Below, one piece after another: positions 8,549 through 17,724 of a stretch of DNA of 64,000 bases. Positions within the stretch are counted from its first letter, which is position 1. Every line of letters begins with the position of its first letter. Source of the DNA: Bordetella sp. H567 (GTDB taxonomy: Bacteria; Pseudomonadota; Gammaproteobacteria; Burkholderiales; Burkholderiaceae_B); assembly GCF_001704295.1 (NCBI RefSeq), contig NZ_CP012334.1, forward strand, positions 3,298,084 to 3,362,083, written 5' to 3'. The translations under genes were made by a program, and so were the position numbers. The notes under the pieces were generated by a model. The model was not told where the DNA came from. It ran no database searches and worked only from the letters and a program-made list of their open reading frames with translations.

Positions 8549-9634
8549 ATGATGCACGCCCGCACTTTCTTATCCGCGCGCCAAGCGCCGGTCCATCCGT
8601 TGCTGAACGCTTTTCCATCGGCAAAATCACACGCCACGCACACGCCTGGCCAAGCCTCGCCGGCCAAGCGGCCGCGCCGCCTGCGCTGGTTCGCCGCACT
8701 GGCCTTGCTGGCAGGCATGCAAGCTGGCCACGCAGCCGGCTATCCCGACCACGCCATTACCTGGGTCGTCCCCTACCCGCCCGGCGGGACCACCGATGTG
8801 ATCGCGCGCAATCTCGCGCAGGCCATGGGGCCGATCCTGGGCCAGTCCATCGTGGTGGAAAACAAGGCGGGCGCGGGCGGCCAGACCGCGATGGCCTACG
8901 TCGCGCGCGCCACGCCGGACGGGTATACCCTGCTGGTCAGCGACGCCAGCGTCGCGACCGCGCCCAGCCTTTACCCCAGCATGCCTTTCGATCCCGTCAA
9001 GGACCTGCGGGCCGTTACGCTATTCGTCACCGTGCCGCATCTGCTGGTGGTCACCCCCGCGCTGAAGGCGAATTCGCTGAAGGACCTGATCGCCCTGACC
9101 GAAAAAGAGCCCGGCAAGATCAACTTCAGCTCGGGCGGCATCGGCTCGCCACTGCAGCTGGCCGGCGAAGCATTGCGGCTGGAAACGGGCCTGAAGTGGA
9201 CGCACATTCCGTACAAGGGCGCGGGCCCGGCCCTGATGGCCGCGGTCAGCGGCGAAGCGCAGGTCGCCACGCCTTCGCTGCCCGCTGCGCTGCCGCAGGT
9301 GCAGGCCGGCAAGCTGCGCGCGCTGGCGGTCACCAGCCCACAGCGTATTGCGCTGCTGCCGGATGTGCCCACGGTAAGCGAACTGGGTTACCCCAAGGCC
9401 ACGGTGTTCGGTTGGGTGGGCCTGCATGCACCGGCCGGCACGCCGCCCCCGGTGATCCAGACCCTGGCGGCTGCGGCTCGAAAGGCCATGCAGGACCCCG
9501 CCCTGGTCGAACGCCTGAAGGGCCAGGGCGCCGAAAACGCCTACCGCGACAGCGCCGGCTACGCGAAGCTGGTCACCGAAGAAGCCGCGCGCTGGAAACG
9601 CGTCGTGCAGGAAGCGGGAATCAAGCCGGAATGA
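8549..9634 (+). CDS. Bug/TctC-family periplasmic substrate-binding protein
   Basis: A second tripartite-tricarboxylate-type receptor, 361 residues. It carries the expected landmarks: YPDHAITWVVPYPPGG, ENKAGAGGQTAM, HIPYKGAGPALMAAV and LPDVPTVSELGYP. The N-terminus is unusual: about 45 basic and proline-rich residues precede the hydrophobic segment WFAALALLAGMQAGHAAG, giving a long signal peptide. The chosen start is well supported by AAGGAG six bases before the ATG, though a second ATG follows at once. A 129-base gap separates it from the preceding operon, so it probably has its own promoter. No membrane subunits are adjacent. Confidence 0.92.
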   Translation: MMHARTFLSARQAPVHPLLNAFPSAKSHATHTPGQASPAKRPRRLRWFAALALLAGMQAGHAAGYPDHAITWVVPYPPGGTTDVIARNLAQAMGPILGQSIVVENKAGAGGQTAMAYVARATPDGYTLLVSDASVATAPSLYPSMPFDPVKDLRAVTLFVTVPHLLVVTPALKANSLKDLIALTEKEPGKINFSSGGIGSPLQLAGEALRLETGLKWTHIPYKGAGPALMAAVSGEAQVATPSLPAALPQVQAGKLRALAVTSPQRIALLPDVPTVSELGYPKATVFGWVGLHAPAGTPPPVIQTLAAAARKAMQDPALVERLKGQGAENAYRDSAGYAKLVTEEAARWKRVVQEAGIKPE

Positions 9635-9710
9635 CAAAGCGCGGACCGCCGGCATCGCGGCGATGTGAGAGCGGCTCGTGGCCGCCCGCGCTTGCATGGC
9701 CTGGCGGCAC

Positions 9711-10583
9711 CTAGGCCGCGAGCAAGCGGCGGCCGGTCAAGCGCTCCAGCACCCGCACCGGCGCCAGCTCAGGCAAGGCCATCGCGGACAGGGGCACCAT
9801 CCAGGTCTGCTCCAGCATGAACTGCCCGCTCATGGCCGCGTGCGGCACCTGGTCGGAGAAGCAGATCCAGCTGCTGCCCGGCCGGAACCCGACATCCAGC
9901 CAGACGCCCCCGCGTTGATAAGCCTCGTCGCGTTTCATCTGGTCGTGCAGCTGCAGCATCAGGTGGTCGTATTCCGTGCGCCTGCGCTTGGTGATGCCCA
10001 CGCGATGCATCAGCGCCGCCATCATGGGACGCCAGGGCCGGTCCAAGCGGGGCAGGTAGCGGCGCGCGACCTCCTCGAAAGGCTCGCCCACGCGCCAGGC
10101 GCGCACCTGCTTCGGATCCGGATGGATGTTGGTGAACACGCGCAGGATGCGTTCGCCGTGGATGGGACGCGAGGGAAAGGCATCGACGAGCAGACGGCGG
10201 TCGTCCTTGCGCCAGGAGGGCTGCCAGGAGCCGATGGCATGCAGGCGCAGGCTGGTCGCCGGCGTGTGCCGCGCATCCCGGTAGCGCGGAAAGAGCGCGT
10301 CCAACAGTGTCGACGCCTGGTCGCGATAGCGCCGCAGCAGCCCATGCAACAGCGCCAACTGGGCGCCCGTCGCCACTGAACCCGAGACACCGCCGGCCGA
10401 CAGGCTGATGTTCTTGCGCTTGGGATGCGTCAGCGCCGGGTCCAGCAATGCGGTCTCTTCCTCCAGCAAGTGAAATCCCAGCAGCGGGAAGTGCAGCACA
10501 CGGCCATGCTCCAGCGCATCGCTGGCCTCGCCGGCCAGCGCGGGCACGCCGGGCGCGGACCAATCGCGCAGCGGAAAATCCAT
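9711..10583 (-). CDS. kdoO: Kdo hydroxylase-family protein (KdoO-like) with altered HxD motif
   Basis: A 290-residue protein resembling the Fe(II)/2-oxoglutarate-dependent Kdo 3-hydroxylase of Burkholderia and Yersinia, which modifies the inner Kdo sugar of lipopolysaccharide. The family core is clear: LHAIGSWQPSWRKDDRR, DAFPSRPIHG, RILRVFTNIHPDP, and the late metal-histidine segment SDQVPHAAMSGQF. Where the first iron histidine is expected (LHVD), this protein has LLVD at residues 131-134, encoded CTG CTC GTC GAT, one base from histidine. The enzyme may therefore be inactive. The start at 10583 is chosen because upstream frame sequence to 10751 runs through a palindromic repeat and looks non-coding; no strong ribosome site was found. 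Confidence 0.75.
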   Translation of the reverse strand: MDFPLRDWSAPGVPALAGEASDALEHGRVLHFPLLGFHLLEEETALLDPALTHPKRKNISLSAGGVSGSVATGAQLALLHGLLRRYRDQASTLLDALFPRYRDARHTPATSLRLHAIGSWQPSWRKDDRRLLVDAFPSRPIHGERILRVFTNIHPDPKQVRAWRVGEPFEEVARRYLPRLDRPWRPMMAALMHRVGITKRRRTEYDHLMLQLHDQMKRDEAYQRGGVWLDVGFRPGSSWICFSDQVPHAAMSGQFMLEQTWMVPLSAMALPELAPVRVLERLTGRRLLAA

Positions 10584-10898
10584 GATGGGCGCCAAACGCA
10601 GCGGTTCGACCGGGGCGGGGGTGGCCGGCGCACCCGCACGGCCGCCCGAAGGGTGCGCGCCCTCCCCCGGGGAGGCAGTCGCGCAGCGACAGGAGGGTAC
10701 ACAGTGGGCGGACATGGCGTGCGGCATCCTCGGTCTCCCGGAGACGGCCATATAGCGCCAGGCGGACGCGGGGCAGGCCGTGTGACGGGTCGCCTTACTT
10801 TAGCGTGGGCACATGACAAATAGCGGTCGCGCAATCCCGCCGCCTTCGCTTCCAGTCGCTGCCCGCTTGCACCGATCCGCTGATGCGGCGTGCCGGGC
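10584..10898. other. 315-base intergenic region with a palindromic repeat
   Basis: No gene is supported here apart from a possible N-terminal extension of the Kdo hydroxylase. The stretch holds the compact palindromic element at 10651-10700 and is otherwise featureless GC-rich sequence that should contain the hydroxylase promoter. Confidence 0.6.
10651..10700. repeat. REP-like compound palindromic element
   Basis: Two nested hairpins lie side by side: CCTCCCC-C-GGGGAGG at 10661-10675 and GTCGC-GCA-GCGAC at 10678-10690. Outer complementarity links CCCTCC at 10660-10665 with GGAGGG at 10692-10697. The composition resembles dispersed intergenic palindromes common in Bordetella and related genomes. 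Only one copy was noticed in this window, so its repetitive nature is inferred. Confidence 0.45.
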
Positions 10899-12044
10899 TC
10901 AATAGCCGGTCATTTCCAGATAACCGACGCCGCCCAGGGACAATCGCACCGGCCCTTCCCAATATGCAAAGCGGGTGCCCATCCACGCGTGCGGCTGCAA
11001 GGCATCCGCGGTCACGTCCACGTCGCCGCCCGGCACCCCGGCTACCCGTACCCGCCAGCGCGTCGGCAGCCGGCGACCGTCGTCCTGGCGTGTCCAGTCC
11101 AGCGGATCCAGCTGGATCTGTCCCGGCCGCAGCGCCACCGCGCGGCCGTCGGCGGCGATCCAGGTGCCGGCCCGATACGGCGCGCCGTCGGTCTGCCGCA
11201 CCTGGAACAGCATCAGCCTGGGGCCGCCGGCCAGGTGCAGCGAAAACCAATCCCAGCCTTGCTGGTTCGCCGACAGCGGCTGACTGCTCCACTCGCGGTC
11301 CAGCCAGGCCCTGCCCTGCACGCGATGCCGCTTGCCGCCTCGTTCGACCTCGCCGCTGACCCGATAGAACGGCTGGCTGTAGTAATACGAGGCCTGTCCC
11401 TGTCCGGACTTCTCGCTATAGCCCGCATCGCCGTGCAGCACCAGCGGCCCGTCGGCCACCAGCGTCAGGCGATAGCCGAAATCCTTGCTTTGTGCCCGCA
11501 TCGTCACATGGTCGATATCCGGTCCTTCCAGCGTCCAATCGTCGATCCACGCGCGAAAGGGCTGTGCCTGTACGCCCGCCTGGCCGATACCGCCACGCGC
11601 CATCTTTTCCACGAACTGATGGGCGTTGGCATCGGTCAGGGCGGCGTGCGCCATCCATACGTTGGCGCTTTCCCATCCGGCCTGGTCCGGGCCGGGACGC
11701 AGGGCCGAGCGGAACAGCGTCCATTGCACGCCCCAGTCGTGCCCCTCTTCGTCCTTCAGATCGGCCGTGACGTACCACCATTCGATGCGATAGCCGTCGT
11801 GGGGACCGTGGTCCCCGGGAAAGCGCAGTAGGCGGCCGCGTTCCACGGGCGCATAGGCCGATGCCTCCTGCCCCAACCCGGCGTAGCCGCTGCGGGACGC
11901 CGGCGCATTGCCGTCATCGCAGGCGCCCAGCAGTAGCGCCAGGCAAGTGGCCAGACATGCCTTCAGGCCGATGATGAGGCGGGCGCCATGCCGCCGGGGC
12001 GGCATTGTCGCCGCGCTCGCGCGCAACCACGCTCTAGTTCTCAT
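10899..12044 (-). CDS. CrtC/AttH-like lipocalin-domain lipoprotein
   Basis: A 381-residue lipoprotein of the AttH/carotenoid 1,2-hydratase (CrtC) family. An N-terminal hydrophobic segment ends in the lipobox LLLGAC, so the mature protein should be anchored in a membrane facing the periplasm. The family features are EWWYVTADL near residue 85, WLDREWSS and GWDWFSLHL. The start overlaps the end of the permease gene by 11 bases, indicating coupling; an internal ATG at 12005 is an alternative. The gene order ATPase, permease, AttH-like protein matches the AttEFGH transporter sets of Agrobacterium and Vibrio, whose substrate is not established. CrtC activity is unlikely here because no carotenoid genes are present. 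Confidence 0.8.
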   Translation of the reverse strand: MRTRAWLRASAATMPPRRHGARLIIGLKACLATCLALLLGACDDGNAPASRSGYAGLGQEASAYAPVERGRLLRFPGDHGPHDGYRIEWWYVTADLKDEEGHDWGVQWTLFRSALRPGPDQAGWESANVWMAHAALTDANAHQFVEKMARGGIGQAGVQAQPFRAWIDDWTLEGPDIDHVTMRAQSKDFGYRLTLVADGPLVLHGDAGYSEKSGQGQASYYYSQPFYRVSGEVERGGKRHRVQGRAWLDREWSSQPLSANQQGWDWFSLHLAGGPRLMLFQVRQTDGAPYRAGTWIAADGRAVALRPGQIQLDPLDWTRQDDGRRLPTRWRVRVAGVPGGDVDVTADALQPHAWMGTRFAYWEGPVRLSLGGVGYLEMTGY

Positions 12045-14505
12045 CGGCGAACCGCCTCAGCAATTCCGCCGGCTGCCGGCGGCGCAGCTGCCACACCGGC
12101 CAAGCCGCCGCCAGCGCGCTGGTCAGCAGCCCCAGCCCGGCCAGCGCCAGCAGCTGTGCGGGAAACACATACAAGGGCAAGCGCCAGCCGAACGCCTGCA
12201 CATTCACCACGGCCACCAGCGTCCATGCCAGCAATATCCCCAGCGGCATGGCGCACAGCACCGTCATCAGCGACAAGGTCAGCACCTGGCCCAGCGCCAG
12301 CCATGCCAGCCGCGCGCGCGGCACACCCAGCGCCCACAGTGGCGCCAGCTGGCCCAGCCGGCTCTGGCTCAGGGTAAGCAGGCTGATGAACAAGGCGATG
12401 CCGGCCACGCCCAGCGTCAGGGTGTTCAAGGCCGCGGTCGCGGCAAAGGTCCGCTCGAACACCTGCGTGGACCATAGCTTGATGGACGCCTGGTCCACCA
12501 CCTGCATGCCGTCGCGGCCGTAACGTGACTCCAGCGCCGCGCGCAGCGATGCAAGCCGGTCGGGCTCGGCATAGACGTTCAGGCTGCGCACCGCGGCCTG
12601 CGGGTCGTAGCGGCGCAGCACGCCGGCATCCAGCAGCACGTGGCCTCGCGGGTTGCCGTAGTCGGCATAGACGGCCGTCACGCTGAAAGCCGGCGGCGCG
12701 CCGGCCGCGCCCGGAAACAGCGTGATGCGGTCGCCCACGCGCAGGTGAAGCCGCCGCGCCAGCTGCTCGCTGATCATCACGCCACGCCCCTCCCCCAATT
12801 CCCGCCACGCGTCCGCGGCTTGCCGCAACAAAGGCCATTGCCGCCGCGTTTCAGGATGATCGACGACGCCTTGCAGCTCGACCGGCCAGCCCTGCACGCG
12901 GGTCGCGGCGCGCCACTGCGGCAGCACCGCCCGCACGCCGGGCCGCCCGCGCAGCCAGTCCGCGGCATCCACCCCCTGCGCGCCGTCACGCGGATTCAGG
13001 TAGATGTCCGCCGACAAGCGCTGGTCCAGCCATGTCACGAATGTCTTGCGGAAACCGTCGGTCATGCTGCCCACGCCCACGCTCGCCCCCAGGGCCAGCA
13101 GCAGCGCCATCAAGGCCAGGCTCAGGGCCGGCAACTGCTGGCGGCTGTCGGCGACGAACCATGCCGCCAGCGGCCCGTGCGCCCGGCGGGCCGCCCAGGA
13201 CAACATGCCATCCAGCAACGACGGCAGCAACAGGGCCGCGGCCAGCAGGATGGCTGCCTGCATCGCGAATGCGCTGGCCAGGCTGTCGCCCCAGGCACAT
13301 GCGGCCGCCAGCAATACGAGCAGGCCTGCACCGATGGCCTGGCGCCGCTGCGACACAACCTGCGCCCCACGCCAGGCCTGTGGCCGGGCTACCGCCAGCA
13401 GCGGCAGGCGCGCGGCGCGGACCAGGCTGCCCACACCGGCGGCCAGCACGCCCAGCAGCGTCATGCCGATGCCGGCCAGCCACCACCACGCCGGCAAGCT
13501 CAGGCGTCCGGCCACTTCCGCCCCGTACAGCCCGCGCAGGCTGGCCGCCAGATCGCCCAATAGCAGCCCGGCCAACAGATAACCGCTGGCGACACCCGCC
13601 AGCCCGCCGGCCAAGGCGAATACGCCGAGTTCCACCGCCAGCGCGGCCACCAGCGCGCGTACGCTGATGCCCAGGGCGCGCAAGGTACGCAGCAAGGCGC
13701 GCCGCTGTTCGAGCGCAAGGCCGATGGAGGCATGCACGATGAACAGTCCCACGATGAAGGCGAGCATCCCCAGGGCGGCCAGATTCAGGTGAAAACTGGC
13801 GGTCAAGCGGTCCAGGTCGTCGCGCTCGCCGGCGCGCGCCGCGACCAGGACATCGGTCCAAGGCGCCGGCGGCTCCTGCGTCTCATCCGCCCCGAGCAGC
13901 AGCCGCGAGATCTTGCCCTGCGCGTGCAGCAGCGCCTGCGCATGACCGATATCCATGACGATGACGCCCGGGGCCAGGCCCGCCTGCACACGCAGCGGAG
14001 GCAGGCGCTCGCCATCGACGGTCACCGGCACATCGCCCTCCCGCATGCGCAGGCGCTGCAAGGTATCCGGCCCCACCCAGGCTTGCCCCGGCAGGCCGAT
14101 GAACGCCGCGAGGTCGAAGGACGAAGTGGCCTGCCCCGCCACCACCGTCCCCGCGGGCAGGCCTAGCGGTTCGATGCCCAACACGCGCAGCGACAGCGGC
14201 GGCTCGCCCGGAAAGCGCAGCCGCCCTTCCAGCACCGGCGAGACCGCGTGCCCCGCCAGGCGCAGCCGCACGTACACGTCCTGGTCCAACAGCCCGCCCT
14301 GCCGCGGCAGCCATTGTGCCTGCGCCGGTCCGGCGAGCACCGCGCTGGCGCGCGCATAATCCTCGCGCGCCTGCGCATTCAGCGCCTGCACGCCGCTCCA
14401 CAACGCCGTCGCCAGCCACAAGCCGCACAGGATGCTGGCACATTGCAGCGGATGTCGCCGCCAGTGTCCGGCCAGCGCACGCATGCAGGAAAGAAAGATC
14501 CTCAT
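12034..14505 (-). CDS. FtsX-like ABC transporter permease (AttF/AttG-like)
   Basis: An 823-residue membrane protein of the MacB/FtsX permease superfamily. An N-terminal membrane helix ([15 protein letters not shown]) is followed by a large periplasmic domain. A first cluster of membrane helices follows at about residues 255-470, then a second periplasmic domain, and three final helices at about residues 700-800. This duplicated FtsX layout is typical of lipoprotein-release-type transporters. The ATG at 14505 lies 13 bases downstream of the ATPase stop. With the ATPase and the lipoprotein it probably forms a mechanotransmission-type ABC system acting on a lipid or lipoprotein, which is inference from family. 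Confidence 0.87.
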   Translation of the reverse strand: MRIFLSCMRALAGHWRRHPLQCASILCGLWLATALWSGVQALNAQAREDYARASAVLAGPAQAQWLPRQGGLLDQDVYVRLRLAGHAVSPVLEGRLRFPGEPPLSLRVLGIEPLGLPAGTVVAGQATSSFDLAAFIGLPGQAWVGPDTLQRLRMREGDVPVTVDGERLPPLRVQAGLAPGVIVMDIGHAQALLHAQGKISRLLLGADETQEPPAPWTDVLVAARAGERDDLDRLTASFHLNLAALGMLAFIVGLFIVHASIGLALEQRRALLRTLRALGISVRALVAALAVELGVFALAGGLAGVASGYLLAGLLLGDLAASLRGLYGAEVAGRLSLPAWWWLAGIGMTLLGVLAAGVGSLVRAARLPLLAVARPQAWRGAQVVSQRRQAIGAGLLVLLAAACAWGDSLASAFAMQAAILLAAALLLPSLLDGMLSWAARRAHGPLAAWFVADSRQQLPALSLALMALLLALGASVGVGSMTDGFRKTFVTWLDQRLSADIYLNPRDGAQGVDAADWLRGRPGVRAVLPQWRAATRVQGWPVELQGVVDHPETRRQWPLLRQAADAWRELGEGRGVMISEQLARRLHLRVGDRITLFPGAAGAPPAFSVTAVYADYGNPRGHVLLDAGVLRRYDPQAAVRSLNVYAEPDRLASLRAALESRYGRDGMQVVDQASIKLWSTQVFERTFAATAALNTLTLGVAGIALFISLLTLSQSRLGQLAPLWALGVPRARLAWLALGQVLTLSLMTVLCAMPLGILLAWTLVAVVNVQAFGWRLPLYVFPAQLLALAGLGLLTSALAAAWPVWQLRRRQPAELLRRFADEN

Positions 14506-14518
14506 GGCGTAACTACCT

Positions 14519-15259
14519 TCATCGCGTCCGTGCCGGGTCTTGGGCATCGGCATGGCCGGCCATGGCCTCGGCATCCCCGGCGGCATCGATGGAACCGCCG
14601 CCATCGCCGCCCACCCGCCCCAGATGCAGCGTCAGGCGTCGCGACAGGCGCGCGGCCAGCCGCGCACTATGGGTCACCATGAGCAGCGTGCTGCCCGCGT
14701 CGCGCACCAGCCCCAGCAGCAGGTCCAGCACCACATCGCTGCTGGCCTCGTCCAGGCTGCCGGTAGGCTCGTCGGCCAGTACCAGCGAAGGCCGTCCGGC
14801 CAGGGCCCGGCCGATGGCCACGCGCTGCTGTTGTCCCCCCGACAATTGCTCGGGATAGCGCGACAGCAGGGGCGACAACCCCAACCGTTCCGTCAGATGC
14901 GCCGTCCAGGCGGCGTCCTCGCGTCCCGCCAGCCGGGCCTGGAATCGCAGGTTCGCCGAGACATCCAGGCTGCCGATCAGGTTGTACTGCTGGAAAATCA
15001 AGCCGATCCCGGTCCTGCGCCAGCGCGCCAGCCCGGCTTCGCCACGTGCGTGCAGGCTTTCCCCGTCGACCAGGACGCGCCCGCCATCGGGCCGTTCCAG
15101 CCCCGCGATCACGTGCAGCAGCGTGCTTTTGCCGCTGCCGGACTCGCCCATCAAGGCCAGGCTTTCACCGGCCGCCAGTTGCAGGTTGACGCCGCGCAGC
15201 ACGGGCAGGCTGCCCTGCGCGGTAGAGAAGCTTTTGTGCAGTTCTTCGACGATGAGCAA
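14519..15259 (-). CDS. ABC transporter ATP-binding protein (MacB/LolD type)
   Basis: A 246-residue ATPase. Walker A is GESGSGKST near residue 38, the Q-loop is in [10 protein letters not shown], the signature is LSGGQQQR, Walker B is [13 protein letters not shown] and the switch histidine is in VTHSARLA. The DEPTGSLD form is characteristic of the LolD/MacB/FtsE branch. The start is a TTG at 15259, decided by AAGGAG six bases upstream. A C-terminal tail of about 35 glycine- and alanine-rich residues follows the domain. It is the first gene of the three-gene operon with the FtsX-like permease and the AttH-like lipoprotein. Confidence 0.92.
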   Translation of the reverse strand: MLIVEELHKSFSTAQGSLPVLRGVNLQLAAGESLALMGESGSGKSTLLHVIAGLERPDGGRVLVDGESLHARGEAGLARWRRTGIGLIFQQYNLIGSLDVSANLRFQARLAGREDAAWTAHLTERLGLSPLLSRYPEQLSGGQQQRVAIGRALAGRPSLVLADEPTGSLDEASSDVVLDLLLGLVRDAGSTLLMVTHSARLAARLSRRLTLHLGRVGGDGGGSIDAAGDAEAMAGHADAQDPARTR

Positions 15260-15465
15260 GCCTGGCTCCTTGCGGTGCCTGCATCGCGGCGCACGCGGCC
15301 GTCCTGCGCCAGCGAAAACCGCCGATTCGGCACCTGATGCCTATCGTAACCGGGACGTGGCGGGCGCCCGGCCGCGGCGAACGCGCGCGCGAAGCGGCAG
15401 GGCCGACAGGAACTTTCGCCAGGGGGGCCGCACTCAGCCACGCGCTCATACGCAAGGAGGCACAC

Positions 15466-16062
15466 GTGAACGTATCCGGCAATCCCAACTGCTACTACCC
15501 CCTGATTCCACCGGCCAACGCCGGGATCGATGCCTCAGGCTACGTCAAAGGCCTCGATCTTCAGGGCACCCGCGGCTATGAACAGCTCGTCGATATGCTG
15601 GCCCATCATCAAAGCCCCTCCTCCCCGGCCGCCGCGCAGGACCGGAAAGACGCGCAAGCCGCCGTCGACCAGATGAAGATCAAGGCAGGCACCGTCCTCA
15701 TCGCGCCATGCCATCCCGGCCATACCGCCGCCGACCGCGTGGCTCCCTCCGACGCCGGAGACCTCCCCGCCAGCGACACGCCGGCCAAACGGCCACCGCG
15801 CAGCCTCGCGAACGCCGGCGCCGACACCGACTCGGACAACAACCGAACGCGGGAGTACGTCACGGCCACCCACCGCCATGACCTTTCCCTGTGGGACAAA
15901 TTCGTCATCGTGGTGAAGGACCTCTTTTCCCCGCACGGCAAAGACCAGGACGGCGGCAAACCATACGACATCAACGCCTATCAGCGCGAGCTGGACGCCT
16001 TTGCGTTCGCCACCGTCTCCAGGCGATATGCCGACGGGCACACCGGCCAAGACCAACTCTGA
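15466..16062 (+). CDS. Hypothetical protein, no recognised domain
   Basis: A 198-residue protein of unknown function. The GTG start at 15466 is decided by AAGGAGG five bases upstream; an in-frame ATG at 15337 has no such signal. The protein has no signal peptide or membrane helix. An ordered N-terminus (NPNCYYPLIPPANAGID) is followed by an alanine/proline/aspartate-rich middle, and an ordered C-terminal part contains LSLWDKFVIVVKDLF and DINAYQRELDAF. This ordered-disordered-ordered layout, alone between unrelated genes, recalls secreted effectors, but no secretion signal or chaperone gene supports that. It is convergent with the GMC oxidoreductase gene. Confidence 0.7.
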   Translation: MNVSGNPNCYYPLIPPANAGIDASGYVKGLDLQGTRGYEQLVDMLAHHQSPSSPAAAQDRKDAQAAVDQMKIKAGTVLIAPCHPGHTAADRVAPSDAGDLPASDTPAKRPPRSLANAGADTDSDNNRTREYVTATHRHDLSLWDKFVIVVKDLFSPHGKDQDGGKPYDINAYQRELDAFAFATVSRRYADGHTGQDQL

Positions 16063-16104
16063 CGGCACGACAACAGCCGAAAACGGGCGCGCAGACGTCC
16101 GTCG

Positions 16105-16133
16105 AAAAAAACGCGCCGCTATTCATGGCGCGT
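16105..16133 (-). terminator. Intrinsic terminator after the GMC oxidoreductase
   Basis: On the minus strand a perfect 7-bp stem (ACGCGCC/GGCGCGT, 9-base loop, 16111-16133) is followed directly by seven U residues (16105-16111). The stem overlaps the last codons and stop of the GMC gene. The U-tract side faces the minus-strand operon, so it terminates 18525-16123 transcription. Confidence 0.75.
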
Positions 16134-17715
16134 CTTCCAGCACCATATCGGCCGCTTTTTCGGCGATCATCATCACCGCGGCCTGGGTATTGCCCGATAC
16201 CATGCCGGGCATCACCGAAGCATCCACCACCCGCAATCCCCGTATCCCGCGCACGCGCAGCCGGGGATCGGTCACCGCGCCGCCGTCCGTACCCATGCGG
16301 CAGGTGCCTACCGGGTGATAAATGGTCTGGCCGTTGCGCCGGGCGAAATCCAGCCATTCGTCATCGGTGCTGACGGCCGCGCCAGGACTCGTCTCCTGCG
16401 ATACATAGCGGCGCAGGGCCGGCTGTCCCACGATACGGCGGGCGATTTTCATGGCGTCCACCAGACAGCGCCGATCGACCTCGGCGCTAAGGAAATTCGG
16501 ACGGATGGCCGGCGCATCGTATGGGCTGGCGGTCCTGATGTGTATGCTGCCCACCGATTGCGGCCGCAGCTGCGCCACGCCCAAGGTCATGCCGGGATGG
16601 CGATCCAGGATACGTTCGGCCGCATTGGCATAGCTGGCGTGCACAAAGAAGTACTGCGCATCCGGCATGGCCATGCCCGGCCCGGTCTTGACGAAGCCAT
16701 GCACCAGACCTGTGCCCAAGGTCAGGATGCCGCGGCGCGCGGCGTAGTACTTACCCAGCTGCTGCATCAGCCGCCATCCGCGCGACATCTCGTTCAAGGT
16801 CACGGTGCCCTTGACGCGCCAGTTCATGCGCGTCGCATAGTGTTCGCGGTAGTTCTCCCCCACTTGCGGCAGCGCCTGCACCACCGGGATGCCCAGGGCC
16901 CGCAGGCGTTCCGGGTCGCCGATGCCGGACAGCTCGAGCATCTGCGGCGATTGAACGGCACCCATGCACAGCAGCGTCTCGATGCCGGCCCGGGCCGTGG
17001 TCTCCGTCACCCCCCTGCGATATTGAACGCCCACGCAACGCACGCCGTCGAACAACAGCCGCGTCACCTGTGCCCCGGCGACGATATGCAGGTTCGAGCG
17101 CCGCCGCGCCGGGTCCAGATAGCCGTCCACCACCGTCCAGCGGCGGCCGCGATGCTGCAGCACCTGGTAGTAGCCGAAACCCTCCTGGTCGCCGGCGTTG
17201 TAGTCGGGGTTGATGCGTTGGCCGTCCTCGCGCGCGGCGGCCAGGAAGGCGTCGGACAGCGCGAAGCGTTCCCGCACCTGGACCACGTGCATGGGGCCGC
17301 CCTTGCCGCGCGACGCGCCGCCTTGCGGATAGTCTTCCAGCTTGCGGAAATAGGATTCGACATCGCGATATCCCCATCCCGGCGCGCCGCCCCCTTCCCA
17401 GGCATCGTAATCGTCCGGCTGGCCACGCACGTAAATGCCGCCGTTGATCAGCGTGGACCCGCCCACGCCCCGGCCCCGCGGGACGGATATCGCCCGGTTG
17501 TAGACGTTTTCCTCCGGCTCGGTCTGGAAGCGCCAGTTGTAGACCGGATCCACCAGCAGCTTGCTGAAGCCGGCCGGGATCGATACCCACATATTCGCGC
17601 CGTCTCGGCCGGCTTCCAGCATCAGGACGCGGTAACGCCCGTCGGCGCTCAAGCGGTTGGCCAGGATGCAGCCCGCCGTCCCGCCGCCGGCAATGATGAA
17701 GTCGTAGGTGTCCAT
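16123..17715 (-). CDS. GMC-family FAD-dependent oxidoreductase (choline/alcohol dehydrogenase-like)
   Basis: A 530-residue GMC oxidoreductase. The FAD-binding GGGTAGCILANRL is at residues 9-22, the second GMC signature is in PRGRGVGGSTLING, and the C-terminal catalytic region shows YHPVGTCRMG and PGMVSGNTQAAVMMIAEKA. Members oxidise primary alcohols to aldehydes with release of electrons to a carrier or oxygen. The gene lies nine bases downstream of the shikimate-dehydrogenase-like gene and ends in a good intrinsic terminator. The pair starts at the divergent promoter containing the palindrome at 18662-18674, so it probably belongs to the FCD-regulator regulon. The alcohol substrate is unknown. 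Confidence 0.92.
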   Translation of the reverse strand: MDTYDFIIAGGGTAGCILANRLSADGRYRVLMLEAGRDGANMWVSIPAGFSKLLVDPVYNWRFQTEPEENVYNRAISVPRGRGVGGSTLINGGIYVRGQPDDYDAWEGGGAPGWGYRDVESYFRKLEDYPQGGASRGKGGPMHVVQVRERFALSDAFLAAAREDGQRINPDYNAGDQEGFGYYQVLQHRGRRWTVVDGYLDPARRRSNLHIVAGAQVTRLLFDGVRCVGVQYRRGVTETTARAGIETLLCMGAVQSPQMLELSGIGDPERLRALGIPVVQALPQVGENYREHYATRMNWRVKGTVTLNEMSRGWRLMQQLGKYYAARRGILTLGTGLVHGFVKTGPGMAMPDAQYFFVHASYANAAERILDRHPGMTLGVAQLRPQSVGSIHIRTASPYDAPAIRPNFLSAEVDRRCLVDAMKIARRIVGQPALRRYVSQETSPGAAVSTDDEWLDFARRNGQTIYHPVGTCRMGTDGGAVTDPRLRVRGIRGLRVVDASVMPGMVSGNTQAAVMMIAEKAADMVLEDAP

Positions 17716-17724
17716 CGCCCGCGG

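Noticed and set aside
10584-10751. A 56-residue N-terminal extension of the Kdo hydroxylase
   Set aside because: The segment crosses a palindromic repeat, is Pro/Ala/Cys-rich and has no family similarity, so the start at 10583 fits the usual length of about 290-300.
10899-12044. Carotenoid hydratase function for the CrtC/AttH-like lipoprotein
   Set aside because: No carotenoid genes are present. The lipoprotein signal and the adjacent FtsX-type ABC genes point to the Att-type transporter role.
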